DNA of 13,810 nt. It comes from Candidatus Hydrogenedens terephthalaticus JGI OTU-1. Its GTDB lineage: Bacteria; Hydrogenedentota; Hydrogenedentia; Hydrogenedentales; Hydrogenedentaceae. Of this stretch, positions 6,613 to 13,810 are shown piece after piece. The notes below the pieces were generated by a model that worked only from the letters and a program-made list of their open reading frames with translations, was not told where the DNA came from and did not search any database. Both the position numbers and the translations under genes were made by a program. The stretch spans positions 1-13,810 of the forward strand of contig AWNW01000062.1 of assembly GCA_000493945.1 (NCBI GenBank). The letters are read 5' to 3'. Each line of letters starts with the position of its first letter. The first letter of the stretch is position 1.

Positions 6613-7485
6613 ATGCCAAAATTCGACCTTGCTTTTTTCAGTTCAAAAAAAGTTAAAAATTATGACCTACAATTACCCCGAAATCCTTCAACAAAGATAT
6701 TAAGAGGTGCAGAACCATTAGAATTAGGGAATCAATATTCCAGTACCGCATTATTGATGGTTCATGGATTTGCCGGTTGTCCTAATAACTTTGAAAACTT
6801 GCCTCAAAAACTTGCTGAATTAGATATTTTTGTCAAAGCCATACTCTTACCCGGACATGGTACTTCTCCATTAGATTTTGAAAAAGTATCCGTAGATATT
6901 CTTTTAGAATCGGTCGTAGATAATATTATAGATTTGAAGAAACTATACAAAACTGTAATTGTTTTAGGACATTCTATGGGCGGGGCTTTATCCACGCTCT
7001 CTTATGTAAAAACAAATTTTGATGGACTAATACTCGCCAGCCCTTACTACGGGATAACACCAAATCCCAAACTTATACTGCCACCCGAAAAATGGATACA
7101 GTATCTATCCCCATTTGTTCGGTGGGTATTCACCCCACCAGAACAGCAGCCTATATTGCGTCAGGAAGTCGCCACAAAAATCATTTCTTACCATTGGATT
7201 CCTTCAAAGGCAGGACTTGTTGCTATGGAAATTGCAGAAAGAGCAAAAAGGGATGCCATATTAGCACAAATAACCTGTCCTACACTCGTAATTCATTCAA
7301 AAAAAGACAGTGTTGCATGCCCAAACGCTGTTGCACAAGTTTTTGAGAAAATTCAATCTCAACAAAAAGAAATGGTTTGGTTGGAGAATTCCGACCATGT
7401 AATCTTTTGGGATTATGACCGAGACCTTGTAACTACAAAAATAAGTGAATTTATAATGAACATAAAAAAAGAAAAGAGCACATAG
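6613..7485 (+). CDS. Alpha/beta hydrolase, carboxylesterase or monoacylglycerol-lipase type
   Basis: Serine hydrolase of the S33/Hydrolase_4 group, likely acting on carboxyl esters or monoacylglycerols; the substrate is unknown. The 290-residue protein carries the oxyanion-hole motif HGFAG (51-55), a second conserved loop LPGHGTS (79-85), the nucleophile elbow GHSMGG with Ser121, an acid residue Asp232 (HSKKDSVACP) and His262 (NSDHVIFWD), giving a full catalytic triad. A cap region lies at about 143-205. No signal peptide is seen, so it is cytoplasmic. The ATG at 6613 is preceded by AGGA (6602-6605) spaced 7 bases. It is the second gene of the tetR unit. Its last codons form the left arm of the terminator at 7470-7502. 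Confidence 0.92.
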   Translation: MPKFDLAFFSSKKVKNYDLQLPRNPSTKILRGAEPLELGNQYSSTALLMVHGFAGCPNNFENLPQKLAELDIFVKAILLPGHGTSPLDFEKVSVDILLESVVDNIIDLKKLYKTVIVLGHSMGGALSTLSYVKTNFDGLILASPYYGITPNPKLILPPEKWIQYLSPFVRWVFTPPEQQPILRQEVATKIISYHWIPSKAGLVAMEIAERAKRDAILAQITCPTLVIHSKKDSVACPNAVAQVFEKIQSQQKEMVWLENSDHVIFWDYDRDLVTTKISEFIMNIKKEKST

Positions 7486-7502
7486 AGAATATGCTCTTTT
7501 CT
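7463..7502. terminator. Hairpin terminator shared by the hydrolase gene and sodA
   Basis: AGAAAAGAGCA (7470-7480) pairs with TGCTCTTTTCT (7492-7502), a perfect 11-bp stem with an 11-base loop containing the hydrolase stop codon. A run of seven A at 7464-7470 gives a strong U-tract on the minus strand, so it best terminates sodA, 24 bases past its stop. The plus-strand tail is T-rich only further on (TTTTTT near 7515), so termination of the hydrolase message may be weaker. Confidence 0.8.
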
Positions 7503-7525
7503 CACATTTAATCTGTTTTTTGTTC

Positions 7526-8143
7526 CTATTTTACTGCTTGTCTCCAGAGTTCATATACTTTATCCCAATAAACGACATTCCAAAAAGCGGATATATATTC
7601 GGGACGACGATTCTGATATTTCAAATAGTAAGCATGTTCCCATACATCCAATCCTAAAATAGGAATATGTCCCTGTAATATCGGGGAATCCTGATTTGCT
7701 GTACTGTAAACTTTAAGTCCTCCATCAGCAGGATCTACAACAAGCCAAGCCCAGCCACTACCAAATCGAGTTTTAGCCGAATTTTCAAATGTTTCCTTAA
7801 ATGATGGGTAACTTCCAAATTGTTTTTCTATTGCTTTTAACAGGTCATCATTAGGTTGTCCTCCTCCTTTTGGAGACATAATTTCCCAGAACAAACTGTG
7901 ATTTGCATGTCCACCACCATGATTAATAATAATCTGCCTTTTCTCTTCAGGGACTTCTTTAACACGCTTTAATAAATCTTCAACAGATAAACTGGCATAC
8001 TGAGGCAATGTTTCCAATGCTTTATTAACAGTATCTACATAGGTTCCATGATGCTTCTGATGGTGTATTTCCATCGTTCTTGTGTCAATATGGGGTTCTA
8101 AAGCATCATACGCATAAGGTAATGAAGGTAATTGATAGGACAT
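7526..8143 (-). CDS. sodA: Superoxide dismutase, Mn-type
   Basis: Converts superoxide to hydrogen peroxide and O2. The 205-residue protein has all four metal ligands: His27 (EIHHQKHH), His82 (HANHSLFW), Asp166 and His170 (GLDVWEHAYY). Residues that separate the two metal classes point to manganese: Gly77 before HANH rather than Gln, and the outer-sphere Gln in ANQDSP (Gln151) on the C-terminal domain, as in E. coli SodA. Cambialistic use of iron cannot be excluded. There is no signal peptide, so it is cytoplasmic. AAAGGAG, spaced 8 bases, precedes the ATG at 8143. It is divergent from tcdA across 121 bases and ends at a hairpin terminator. Its product hydrogen peroxide would be handled by the peroxiredoxin encoded at 592-1188. 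Confidence 0.97.
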   Translation of the reverse strand: MSYQLPSLPYAYDALEPHIDTRTMEIHHQKHHGTYVDTVNKALETLPQYASLSVEDLLKRVKEVPEEKRQIIINHGGGHANHSLFWEIMSPKGGGQPNDDLLKAIEKQFGSYPSFKETFENSAKTRFGSGWAWLVVDPADGGLKVYSTANQDSPILQGHIPILGLDVWEHAYYLKYQNRRPEYISAFWNVVYWDKVYELWRQAVK

Positions 8144-8195
8144 ATCATTTTCTCCTTTATTTTAGTTTCATGTTAAACTTACTAATGGTTTTTAC

Positions 8196-8215
8196 TTTCG
8201 TTGAAAAAAACGAAA
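8196..8215. promoter_or_regulatory. Inverted repeat in the sodA-tcdA divergent spacer
   Basis: TTTCGTT (8196-8202) and AACGAAA (8209-8215) form a 7-bp inverted repeat around a 6-base A-rich centre. It lies about 53 bases upstream of sodA and 50 upstream of tcdA, a good place for an operator controlling one or both. It is not a Fur or SoxR consensus. Because T-rich sequence follows on the plus strand, a hairpin is another reading. No convincing -35/-10 pair could be set for either gene. Confidence 0.4.
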
Positions 8216-8264
8216 TTTATATTTTTTTTATTCCTATATAAAAAAATAAAAGGGTTTTTAAATA

Positions 8265-9002
8265 ATGGAAATAAATTTTTCCCAACGAACAATTACCTTA
8301 TTAGGAGAAGAAAAATTTGCAAAATTACAATCTGCCCATGTTGCGGTATTTGGTCTGGGAGGCGTTGGCTCGTATGCATTAGAAGCCCTCGTAAGAGCGG
8401 GAATTGGAACTATTACTATCGTTGATTATGATCGAATTGAGGAATCAAATATAAACCGACAAATATTAGCAACATATCCTGACATAGGGAAATATAAAGT
8501 AGATGTAGCAGAGGAACGCATGTTAAAAATTAACCCTAAGATAATCATTCATAAATTCCCTACATTCGTAACTTCTGAAAATATTTCTGAAATTTTTCAG
8601 AAAGGGTTTCATTTTGCAATTGACGCCATTGACACTCTTAGTTCAAAAATAGACTTATTAGCATCACTATATAAGGAACAAATATTTACGGTTTCATGCA
8701 TGGGAGCAGGCATGAAACTGGATCCTTTGTCCATTACGGTAGGCGATATTTCAAAAACACATACTTGTCCACTGGCGAAAAATGTACGGGGAGAATTAAA
8801 AAAACGAGGTATAATCAGTGGTATAACCTGTGTTTTTTCAACAGAAGTCCCAAAACAAAAACAGATAAATAACGACTGTAATAGTTGCTTAAAGATAAAT
8901 AAAGATATATACAAACAAATAATCGGCAGCGTTTCTTATGTCCCGGGAATATTCGGTTTAATTTCTGCAGGCGTTATAATACAAAAAATTATATCCAAAT
9001 AA
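8265..9002 (+). CDS. tcdA: tRNA threonylcarbamoyladenosine dehydratase (TcdA/CsdL)
   Basis: E1-like ThiF/MoeB/HesA-family enzyme that uses ATP to dehydrate t6A37 of ANN-decoding tRNAs to cyclic t6A, improving decoding. The 245-residue protein has the nucleotide-binding loop FGLGGVGSYALEAL (29-42), VDYDRIEESNINRQI (53-67) with the conserved Asn and Arg, IDAIDT (119-124), the subfamily signature GAGMKLDP (147-154) and VFSTE (190-194). These last two favour TcdA over MoeB or ThiF. It has a short CxxC (DCNSC, 205-209) where many TcdA proteins have a longer loop; it may be structural or bind metal. AAAAGGG, spaced about 10 bases, precedes the ATG at 8265. The CsdA/CsdE sulfur partners are not nearby. 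It ends 6 bases from the converging DUF3748 gene, with no terminator between. Confidence 0.9.
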   Translation: MEINFSQRTITLLGEEKFAKLQSAHVAVFGLGGVGSYALEALVRAGIGTITIVDYDRIEESNINRQILATYPDIGKYKVDVAEERMLKINPKIIIHKFPTFVTSENISEIFQKGFHFAIDAIDTLSSKIDLLASLYKEQIFTVSCMGAGMKLDPLSITVGDISKTHTCPLAKNVRGELKKRGIISGITCVFSTEVPKQKQINNDCNSCLKINKDIYKQIIGSVSYVPGIFGLISAGVIIQKIISK

Positions 9003-9008
9003 ACTATT

Positions 9009-10427
9009 TTACTTTATATCATAGAGGCCATCTATTACATTATCTTTACATTCCAGTAAAAATATCTGGGAAAAATCCTTCCCTTCAGATGAGAACAATC
9101 TTATCCCTCTCTCATCATAAGTTGGAACACAACGATTAAAGGCTAAATAATTCCCTTTTCTGGATACTACCAATGCATAGGGCTTGTTTTTTTTATATTT
9201 AGGTGTGATAAAAACAGACTTCCCAAAGTTTTCTCCTTCCTTAACACAGACTGCAATAACAGCACCTTCACTAATAGAAAACAATACATTTCCAGAAGGG
9301 TGCCATCTCAAATTATCTTCAACACCATACGGTAAAAAGGTAACCTGAATAGGTACCGAATCTTGAAATGTTTCCTTATCTTCGTGCTTGTTTTTCTTAA
9401 CTATAAAAATCTGAGTTCTTCCATTCATATCTTTATCAAGATATGCTATTCTTTTCCCATCATAAGAAGCACGAACAATTCCTGCACAATTTACTTTTGT
9501 AATTTTATATATATTAAGACCTTGGGGAGGTTCAGGATATGTTTGACAATCCCCAGAACTCGAAGTTTGAATATCCACATTATCAGGTATTTCAACTACA
9601 CATAAGTAATCTACAAAGGTGTCCCCTTCTTTGATAGTACCAATAAATGCCCTACATTTTCCTTCTTTATCAACCCATGAATCGCCTAACGCTTTAACAA
9701 ATTCTCCTTCTTGAACCTTCTCCATAGGGACTACCTTTACAAGCACTGCAAAATAATAATTTGCATTTGGTAAAAATTTATTTGTTTCTTCAAAATATGC
9801 TATTGTCCTACCGTATTGAGGGAGTAATTTATCATCATAAGTGCAGCCTATCCTTTTGCCACTTGCTGAATATTCATGACGATGAGACCCTCCCCTATGT
9901 GCTCCTGTAGGAATTTTTGTATTACAGGAAATCATTCTAAAATCAACCCAACTTTTGTTTTTAATGTTCAAATCTTCTTTAAGAGAAATAATACAACCTC
10001 GCCGATTCGTTTTTGAATAAATATCTTCAATTTGAATGGGATTATAAAGATTTTGAATTTCAGGACCATGAATGAAAACTAATGAATATTCTTGTGGATG
10101 GAACGAAACAGCACCGATTCCTGGAGAAGGCTTTGTTCCTAACCGTATTTTATCAGGTTGATATATTTTTATCTCTTTCCCTATAGCAATTTCTACTACT
10201 TCAATACTCGTACAATTTTCTATTCCATAACCCAAAGTCCCTCTCGTATCATAACAAATATATCTATCATCGTAAGAGAAATTGTCGTTATTGTCCAATT
10301 CATGATTCTTTGCTGAAAAAGTTAATTGATGAACAGGTAAGACTTTGTTATCTCCTTGTATAAGTTGTTGTGTTTCACTAAAAATAAACATAGACGAATA
10401 AAATAAAAGACTTACAATAGTCAGCAT
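9009..10427 (-). CDS. DUF3748 (YidR-like) beta-propeller protein
   Basis: Resembles E. coli YidR (DUF3748), a TolB-like beta-propeller family without known activity. Recognisable family blocks in the 472-residue protein: HQLTF (33-37), YDDRYICYDTRG (52-63), SFHPQEYSLVFIHGPE (108-123), HRGGSHRHEYSASGKRI (177-193) with CTYDD after it, ASYDGKRIAYLDKD in the second half and a late RWHPSGNVLFS. These are TolB/WD40-type blade motifs. The first 17 residues are hydrophobic and end in IFSETQ, suggesting a signal peptide, but it lacks the usual positive charge and has no lipobox; export is probable, not certain. AAAGGGA, spaced about 8 bases, supports the ATG at 10427. It lies downstream of the Ig-domain surface protein on the same strand, behind its terminator. 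Confidence 0.82.
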   Translation of the reverse strand: MLTIVSLLFYSSMFIFSETQQLIQGDNKVLPVHQLTFSAKNHELDNNDNFSYDDRYICYDTRGTLGYGIENCTSIEVVEIAIGKEIKIYQPDKIRLGTKPSPGIGAVSFHPQEYSLVFIHGPEIQNLYNPIQIEDIYSKTNRRGCIISLKEDLNIKNKSWVDFRMISCNTKIPTGAHRGGSHRHEYSASGKRIGCTYDDKLLPQYGRTIAYFEETNKFLPNANYYFAVLVKVVPMEKVQEGEFVKALGDSWVDKEGKCRAFIGTIKEGDTFVDYLCVVEIPDNVDIQTSSSGDCQTYPEPPQGLNIYKITKVNCAGIVRASYDGKRIAYLDKDMNGRTQIFIVKKNKHEDKETFQDSVPIQVTFLPYGVEDNLRWHPSGNVLFSISEGAVIAVCVKEGENFGKSVFITPKYKKNKPYALVVSRKGNYLAFNRCVPTYDERGIRLFSSEGKDFSQIFLLECKDNVIDGLYDIK

Positions 10428-10462
10428 ATTTCAATCCCTTTCTTAAAATTTTTTTGATATTG

Positions 10463-10504
10463 ATAAAACAAGGACTGCTGGATTTATTTTATCCAGCAGT
10501 CCTT
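10463..10504 (-). terminator. Strong hairpin terminator of the Ig-domain gene
   Basis: AAGGACTGCTGGAT (10470-10483) and ATCCAGCAGTCCTT (10491-10504) make a perfect 14-bp stem with a 7-base loop, 27 bases past the stop of the Ig-domain gene. On the minus strand the stem is followed by GTTTTATC, a short U-tract, and then by the ribosome binding site of the DUF3748 gene. It should separate the two messages, although no good promoter is seen in the 40 bases between it and the next start, so partial read-through is possible. Confidence 0.85.
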
Positions 10505-10530
10505 ACTATTCACTACAAGTTTTTCAATAT

Positions 10531-13500
10531 TTAACTATGCTGTTTCCTTGCTCTTTTTTCAAACTTCTTTGCAAGGTATACTCCTATTAGTGCAATTATC
10601 ATCACAAGGGTAATATAGCCTAACACATTACCCGCAGGAATTTCTGGGGATACATTCAACCGTATCCGATTCGACACTTTGGTTTCGGGTTCATACTGTT
10701 GTGTTTGTTCATTCCATGTTTGACCACTATCATTTACAATAACAAAATAGTCACCGGAATCTGCAATCTGTAAATCATTTAGTGACAATATTGAGGAATC
10801 ACCTCCAACTGTATGGACAGTCTTGGTCTTCAAGTCATCATGTTGCCATAAGTAATGTAATGGTGGAACACCTCCACTTACGATTACTTCAAATGTGTAT
10901 GACTCACCCACTTTCTTTTCAACCTCTGGGTCACCAGCGATAATCGGTGTGGATAGATGTTCATAAATAGTCAACTGCAACCCTGATGTCCAGATAGTTC
11001 CACGAGCATCCGTGATACTGCAGTAGTAGACACCCGAGTCAGCAAGCGTTACATCATACAAAGTAAGATAAGCCGTGTATGGGTCTGCATTACTTAAAAT
11101 AGGATTGCCAATCGCATTGGATGGATCCGTACCATTCTTATACCACTGATAGGTCCTGGTTCCTTTTCCACCTTGTGTTGTTACACTTAATCTTACTTCC
11201 GCTGTATTTACATACGCTTTGCCCGGATTCTCTGTTTCTATAATCTCTAACGGGTCACCAACAATTAGATAGGCTTGTTGTGAAATTACATATCCAGCAG
11301 AATTTGTAATTACAACATCATAATAACCTTCGTCCTCAACACGAGCACCCAGTATTTGCAATGTGCTTGTCGTAGTTCCAGGTAATGCATTAAGCGTTGC
11401 ACCAAATATATGGATACCATCACTGGTCAAGTTTGAGCCACCCAATCGCCATTGATATGTCACATTTGTTCCGCTATATGCAGTTACAGATAAAGTAATA
11501 GCACCTCCTTCATCCACTTGTGCATTAGTGGGTTGTGTAATAATCGTAGGCGGGTCATTTACTTTTAAGTAAACAACGGCAGATTCTACATGTCCCATGG
11601 AATTATCAACACGGACATAGTAATAACCTTCGTTTGCTTCTTGTGCACCTTGTCCTAACGGAGGACCATAAATGTTATATATTGCATAAGAGGAACCCGA
11701 ACCTTGATATACAATATTCTCAGCACATGGCTGTGGCAAATCACATACAGATGGTGGAGGAGGCATTGTCTCTCCATCTAAATCAGCCGGGAAGAAATAC
11801 CATCTATAAGTCAGGACACCGGAACCACCCGCCGAAACAACAAAGTTTACAGCCTGTCCTGGATTTACAGATTTAGATGTAGGCTGAACCATTATAGCCG
11901 GGTCGCGAATCTCTAAATAGGCTGGGTCTGTAGGAACACCTAACAAATTCCCGCCATTAAACACTCTACAACGATAATATGCATTTTCCGTAACATCAAG
12001 AATATTGGCTGTAATTGTAAATCCTGGCGGATTTCCACTTGGTGAAGTTCCTATTGGATATGAGCCGGACTGTCCGGGAATATTTGACCATGGACCACTT
12101 GCGGATGGTGCCTTTTGCCATTGCCACCAAATAGGTAAAGCACCGGTTACTCTGCATTGGAATGTAACATTAGCATGAGGTGGTGCCGATATACTTGTAG
12201 GTTGTTCTAAAATTTGAACGCCATCATACACATTTAATTTTGCGGGATTTGAAATCGCTGTTCCTGTTTCATTCATTACTTTAACTCGATACCAACCTTG
12301 ATTTGCTTCACTTATTGATGCAATATTATATGTTTTTTCTCTTGCATCAGCACCTGGCAAATCATAGAAATTTTCACTTGGAGGAACTGTTTCCGGAGGT
12401 AATTCAGGTGGTTCTAACTGTGGAGCAAACTGCCACTGATAACCTCTGCTTACTATGGTATAGTCTATTGTTGGGTCAATTCCCGGCGCAGGAGGTGGAT
12501 CAGTTGGTTTTAATGTTTCCACATTAAACGAAACCAACATATTAGGATATTCATTTACATCCTGCGGATGTTGTGTAATGATAGGGGCTTCTAATACATT
12601 CAGGAAAGCATCCCGTGAGAACACATCTCCAGCATTATTTCTAAGACGCACTCGATACCATCCCTGTAATGCTTCAGATACAGTTAAAATTTCATACGAA
12701 TCATTTGTCGCTCCTATTATCTCTCTAAATGTTCCATCTGTATTTCGGAACCATTGATATTCGATAGCAGACGAACTTTGAGCAACAACTCTAAATTGAG
12801 CATAACCATTAGGCCAAACAGCAACATCTGTAGGCTGTTGTGTTATCTGGGCTAATTGCAACAATACTACTTGTGCATCATACGGAACTGTTGTTGTCCA
12901 TATTTGCCCCGGTGCTAATTCTCCTGTTCCATTATTAATTTTTTTGGGAGTTGCAGGAGGATTTGTTGTTGCATTGTCCACTTTCAAATACAAACCTGAA
13001 AATGTCTGCGTTGACGACTCATTGATTACAAAAATTTGGTCAAAATCTTTAAATGGACTGTAATTATTCCCATATCCATAGTGAAGTCTTTTCAACACTA
13101 CCCTCGGGGTCATAGGCGGAGCCCCAGAAGGAATAACTTGATTAGGTGTTATTGCATTCACAAAACTTTCATTCCAGTATGGAGACTGCAAAAGCCCTTC
13201 TACAGAAGGTCCCTGAAGCAATTGTGGAATAAAAGGATGCTTATAATAATGATTTGGGAATCTAAGCTCATCCGTAAAATTGGAAATCCCTTGAATAGCA
13301 GGGTTTGTTGTTGAACCACGAACTAAAGTAGGAGTTGAAAGGGAAGTATTGGGTTGATACGCATTAATTAATGTATCATTCATATTAGAAATTACTGTTA
13401 ATTTACCATTATTTTCTGCAGACGCATCTCTGGCTCCACCTGCTGTTACGACAAGATTATTGGCTATAACCACAGAACCGTGTAGTTTTAGCATTCCAGG

Positions 13501-13810
13501 TGTTGCATATCCACCATTACCACCGGAACCACCATTTCCTCCCACTGCACCGTTTCCACCTGCACCACCTAAATTTCCATCGCCTCCTCTACCTCCATCA
13601 CCGCCTTTTAAAGTGAAAAATATCAAATTTAACACTTCGCCTGGTTGTCCCGATTGTCCAAAGCCTCTACCTGTAGAAGGATAACCTGTTTGAGGGCCAC
13701 CCGGTTGCCCTAATATAGGTGCCGGAGAACCTGAAGAACCTGTTGTAGGGGATGTGCAAGATATATCAACTGTCATAAGAGATGGAACTCTTAACAAACC
13801 ACGAGCAGAT
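10531..13810 (-). CDS. Large surface protein with seven Ig-like domains and a C-terminal membrane anchor (N-terminal end missing)
   Basis: The frame is open to the window edge (SARG precedes TTG 13797), so the true start lies beyond 13810 and an upstream export signal is not visible. Numbering from TTG 13797: a Pro/Gly/Ser stretch (14-55); a glycine-rich block (65-98, GGxGG repeats, collagen/PGRS-like); LKLHGSVVIANNLVVTAGG, beta-helix-like; an unassigned region (130-310); then about seven Ig-like domains (315-402, 405-524, 526-631, 633-747, 749-847, 849-945, 948-1050), each with the pattern ITQQP, YQW, and GWYRV or GYYxV. Only domain 3 keeps a possible disulphide pair, Cys548/Cys610; domain 4 has an insert with Cys685/Cys691. 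The C-terminus is PAGNVLGY, a hydrophobic span (about 1055-1075) and a basic end (KKFEKRARK), a sorting-type membrane anchor. Likely an exported surface or adhesion protein; binding partner unknown. Confidence 0.88.
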   Translation of the reverse strand, partial: SARGLLRVPSLMTVDISCTSPTTGSSGSPAPILGQPGGPQTGYPSTGRGFGQSGQPGEVLNLIFFTLKGGDGGRGGDGNLGGAGGNGAVGGNGGSGGNGGYATPGMLKLHGSVVIANNLVVTAGGARDASAENNGKLTVISNMNDTLINAYQPNTSLSTPTLVRGSTTNPAIQGISNFTDELRFPNHYYKHPFIPQLLQGPSVEGLLQSPYWNESFVNAITPNQVIPSGAPPMTPRVVLKRLHYGYGNNYSPFKDFDQIFVINESSTQTFSGLYLKVDNATTNPPATPKKINNGTGELAPGQIWTTTVPYDAQVVLLQLAQITQQPTDVAVWPNGYAQFRVVAQSSSAIEYQWFRNTDGTFREIIGATNDSYEILTVSEALQGWYRVRLRNNAGDVFSRDAFLNVLEAPIITQHPQDVNEYPNMLVSFNVETLKPTDPPPAPGIDPTIDYTIVSRGYQWQFAPQLEPPELPPETVPPSENFYDLPGADAREKTYNIASISEANQGWYRVKVMNETGTAISNPAKLNVYDGVQILEQPTSISAPPHANVTFQCRVTGALPIWWQWQKAPSASGPWSNIPGQSGSYPIGTSPSGNPPGFTITANILDVTENAYYRCRVFNGGNLLGVPTDPAYLEIRDPAIMVQPTSKSVNPGQAVNFVVSAGGSGVLTYRWYFFPADLDGETMPPPPSVCDLPQPCAENIVYQGSGSSYAIYNIYGPPLGQGAQEANEGYYYVRVDNSMGHVESAVVYLKVNDPPTIITQPTNAQVDEGGAITLSVTAYSGTNVTYQWRLGGSNLTSDGIHIFGATLNALPGTTTSTLQILGARVEDEGYYDVVITNSAGYVISQQAYLIVGDPLEIIETENPGKAYVNTAEVRLSVTTQGGKGTRTYQWYKNGTDPSNAIGNPILSNADPYTAYLTLYDVTLADSGVYYCSITDARGTIWTSGLQLTIYEHLSTPIIAGDPEVEKKVGESYTFEVIVSGGVPPLHYLWQHDDLKTKTVHTVGGDSSILSLNDLQIADSGDYFVIVNDSGQTWNEQTQQYEPETKVSNRIRLNVSPEIPAGNVLGYITLVMIIALIGVYLAKKFEKRARKQHS

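Noticed and set aside
7092..7346. Cys-rich plus-strand reading frame inside the hydrolase gene
   Set aside because: It overlaps entirely with the well-supported hydrolase in another frame, with no ribosome binding site and no recognisable domain.
13460..13684. Plus-strand proline-rich reading frame
   Set aside because: It is the complement of the glycine-rich repeat of the Ig-domain protein: GGN/GGC-type codons read backwards as proline.
10531..13797. TTG at 13797 as the true start of the Ig-domain protein
   Set aside because: The frame remains open upstream to the window edge, no ribosome binding site precedes the TTG, and no signal peptide follows it, so the gene is better read as truncated by the window.

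Overview
The window comes from an AT-rich bacterium, with coding sequence dominated by A/T-ending codons and poly-A/T intergenic stretches. It is a chromosomal housekeeping and accessory stretch; I see no phage, insertion sequence, CRISPR array, rRNA or tRNA. A multi-Ig-domain surface protein with a glycine-rich segment and a C-terminal membrane anchor, next to a DUF3748 beta-propeller protein, resembles the secretomes of environmental Gram-negatives such as Planctomycetes, Verrucomicrobia, Omnitrophica or Hydrogenedentes. The exact phylum is a low-confidence inference.

Left part (1-2547): a small excisionase-type helix-turn-helix protein (+) faces two minus-strand stress genes, a 2-Cys peroxiredoxin and a ferritin, across a perfect bidirectional hairpin terminator. 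The ferritin is divergent from lspA (signal peptidase II), which uses a TTG start.

Middle part (2548-7485, all +): a promoter with an extended -10 precedes a small secreted or membrane protein of unknown function. It is followed by a receiver-PAS-GGDEF diguanylate cyclase, a TIM-barrel sugar isomerase/epimerase-like protein and pdxH, closely spaced enough to be one transcription unit. A second unit starts with a TetR regulator, preceded by an extended -10 promoter and a short palindrome (probable autoregulatory operator). It continues into an alpha/beta hydrolase and ends in a hairpin that also terminates the converging sodA.

Right part (7526-13810): Mn-type superoxide dismutase (minus) is divergent from tcdA (plus, tRNA t6A cyclisation). 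tcdA converges, with a 6-bp gap, on a DUF3748 (YidR-like) beta-propeller protein. Upstream of that, after a 14-bp perfect terminator stem, lies a very long minus-strand surface protein with seven Ig-like domains, cut by the window edge at its N-terminal side.

Ferritin, peroxiredoxin and SOD together form a scattered oxygen and iron detoxification set. No complete new defence or mobile system is visible. The least explained items are the Ig-repeat surface protein, the small secreted protein before the diguanylate cyclase, and the TetR-hydrolase pair.
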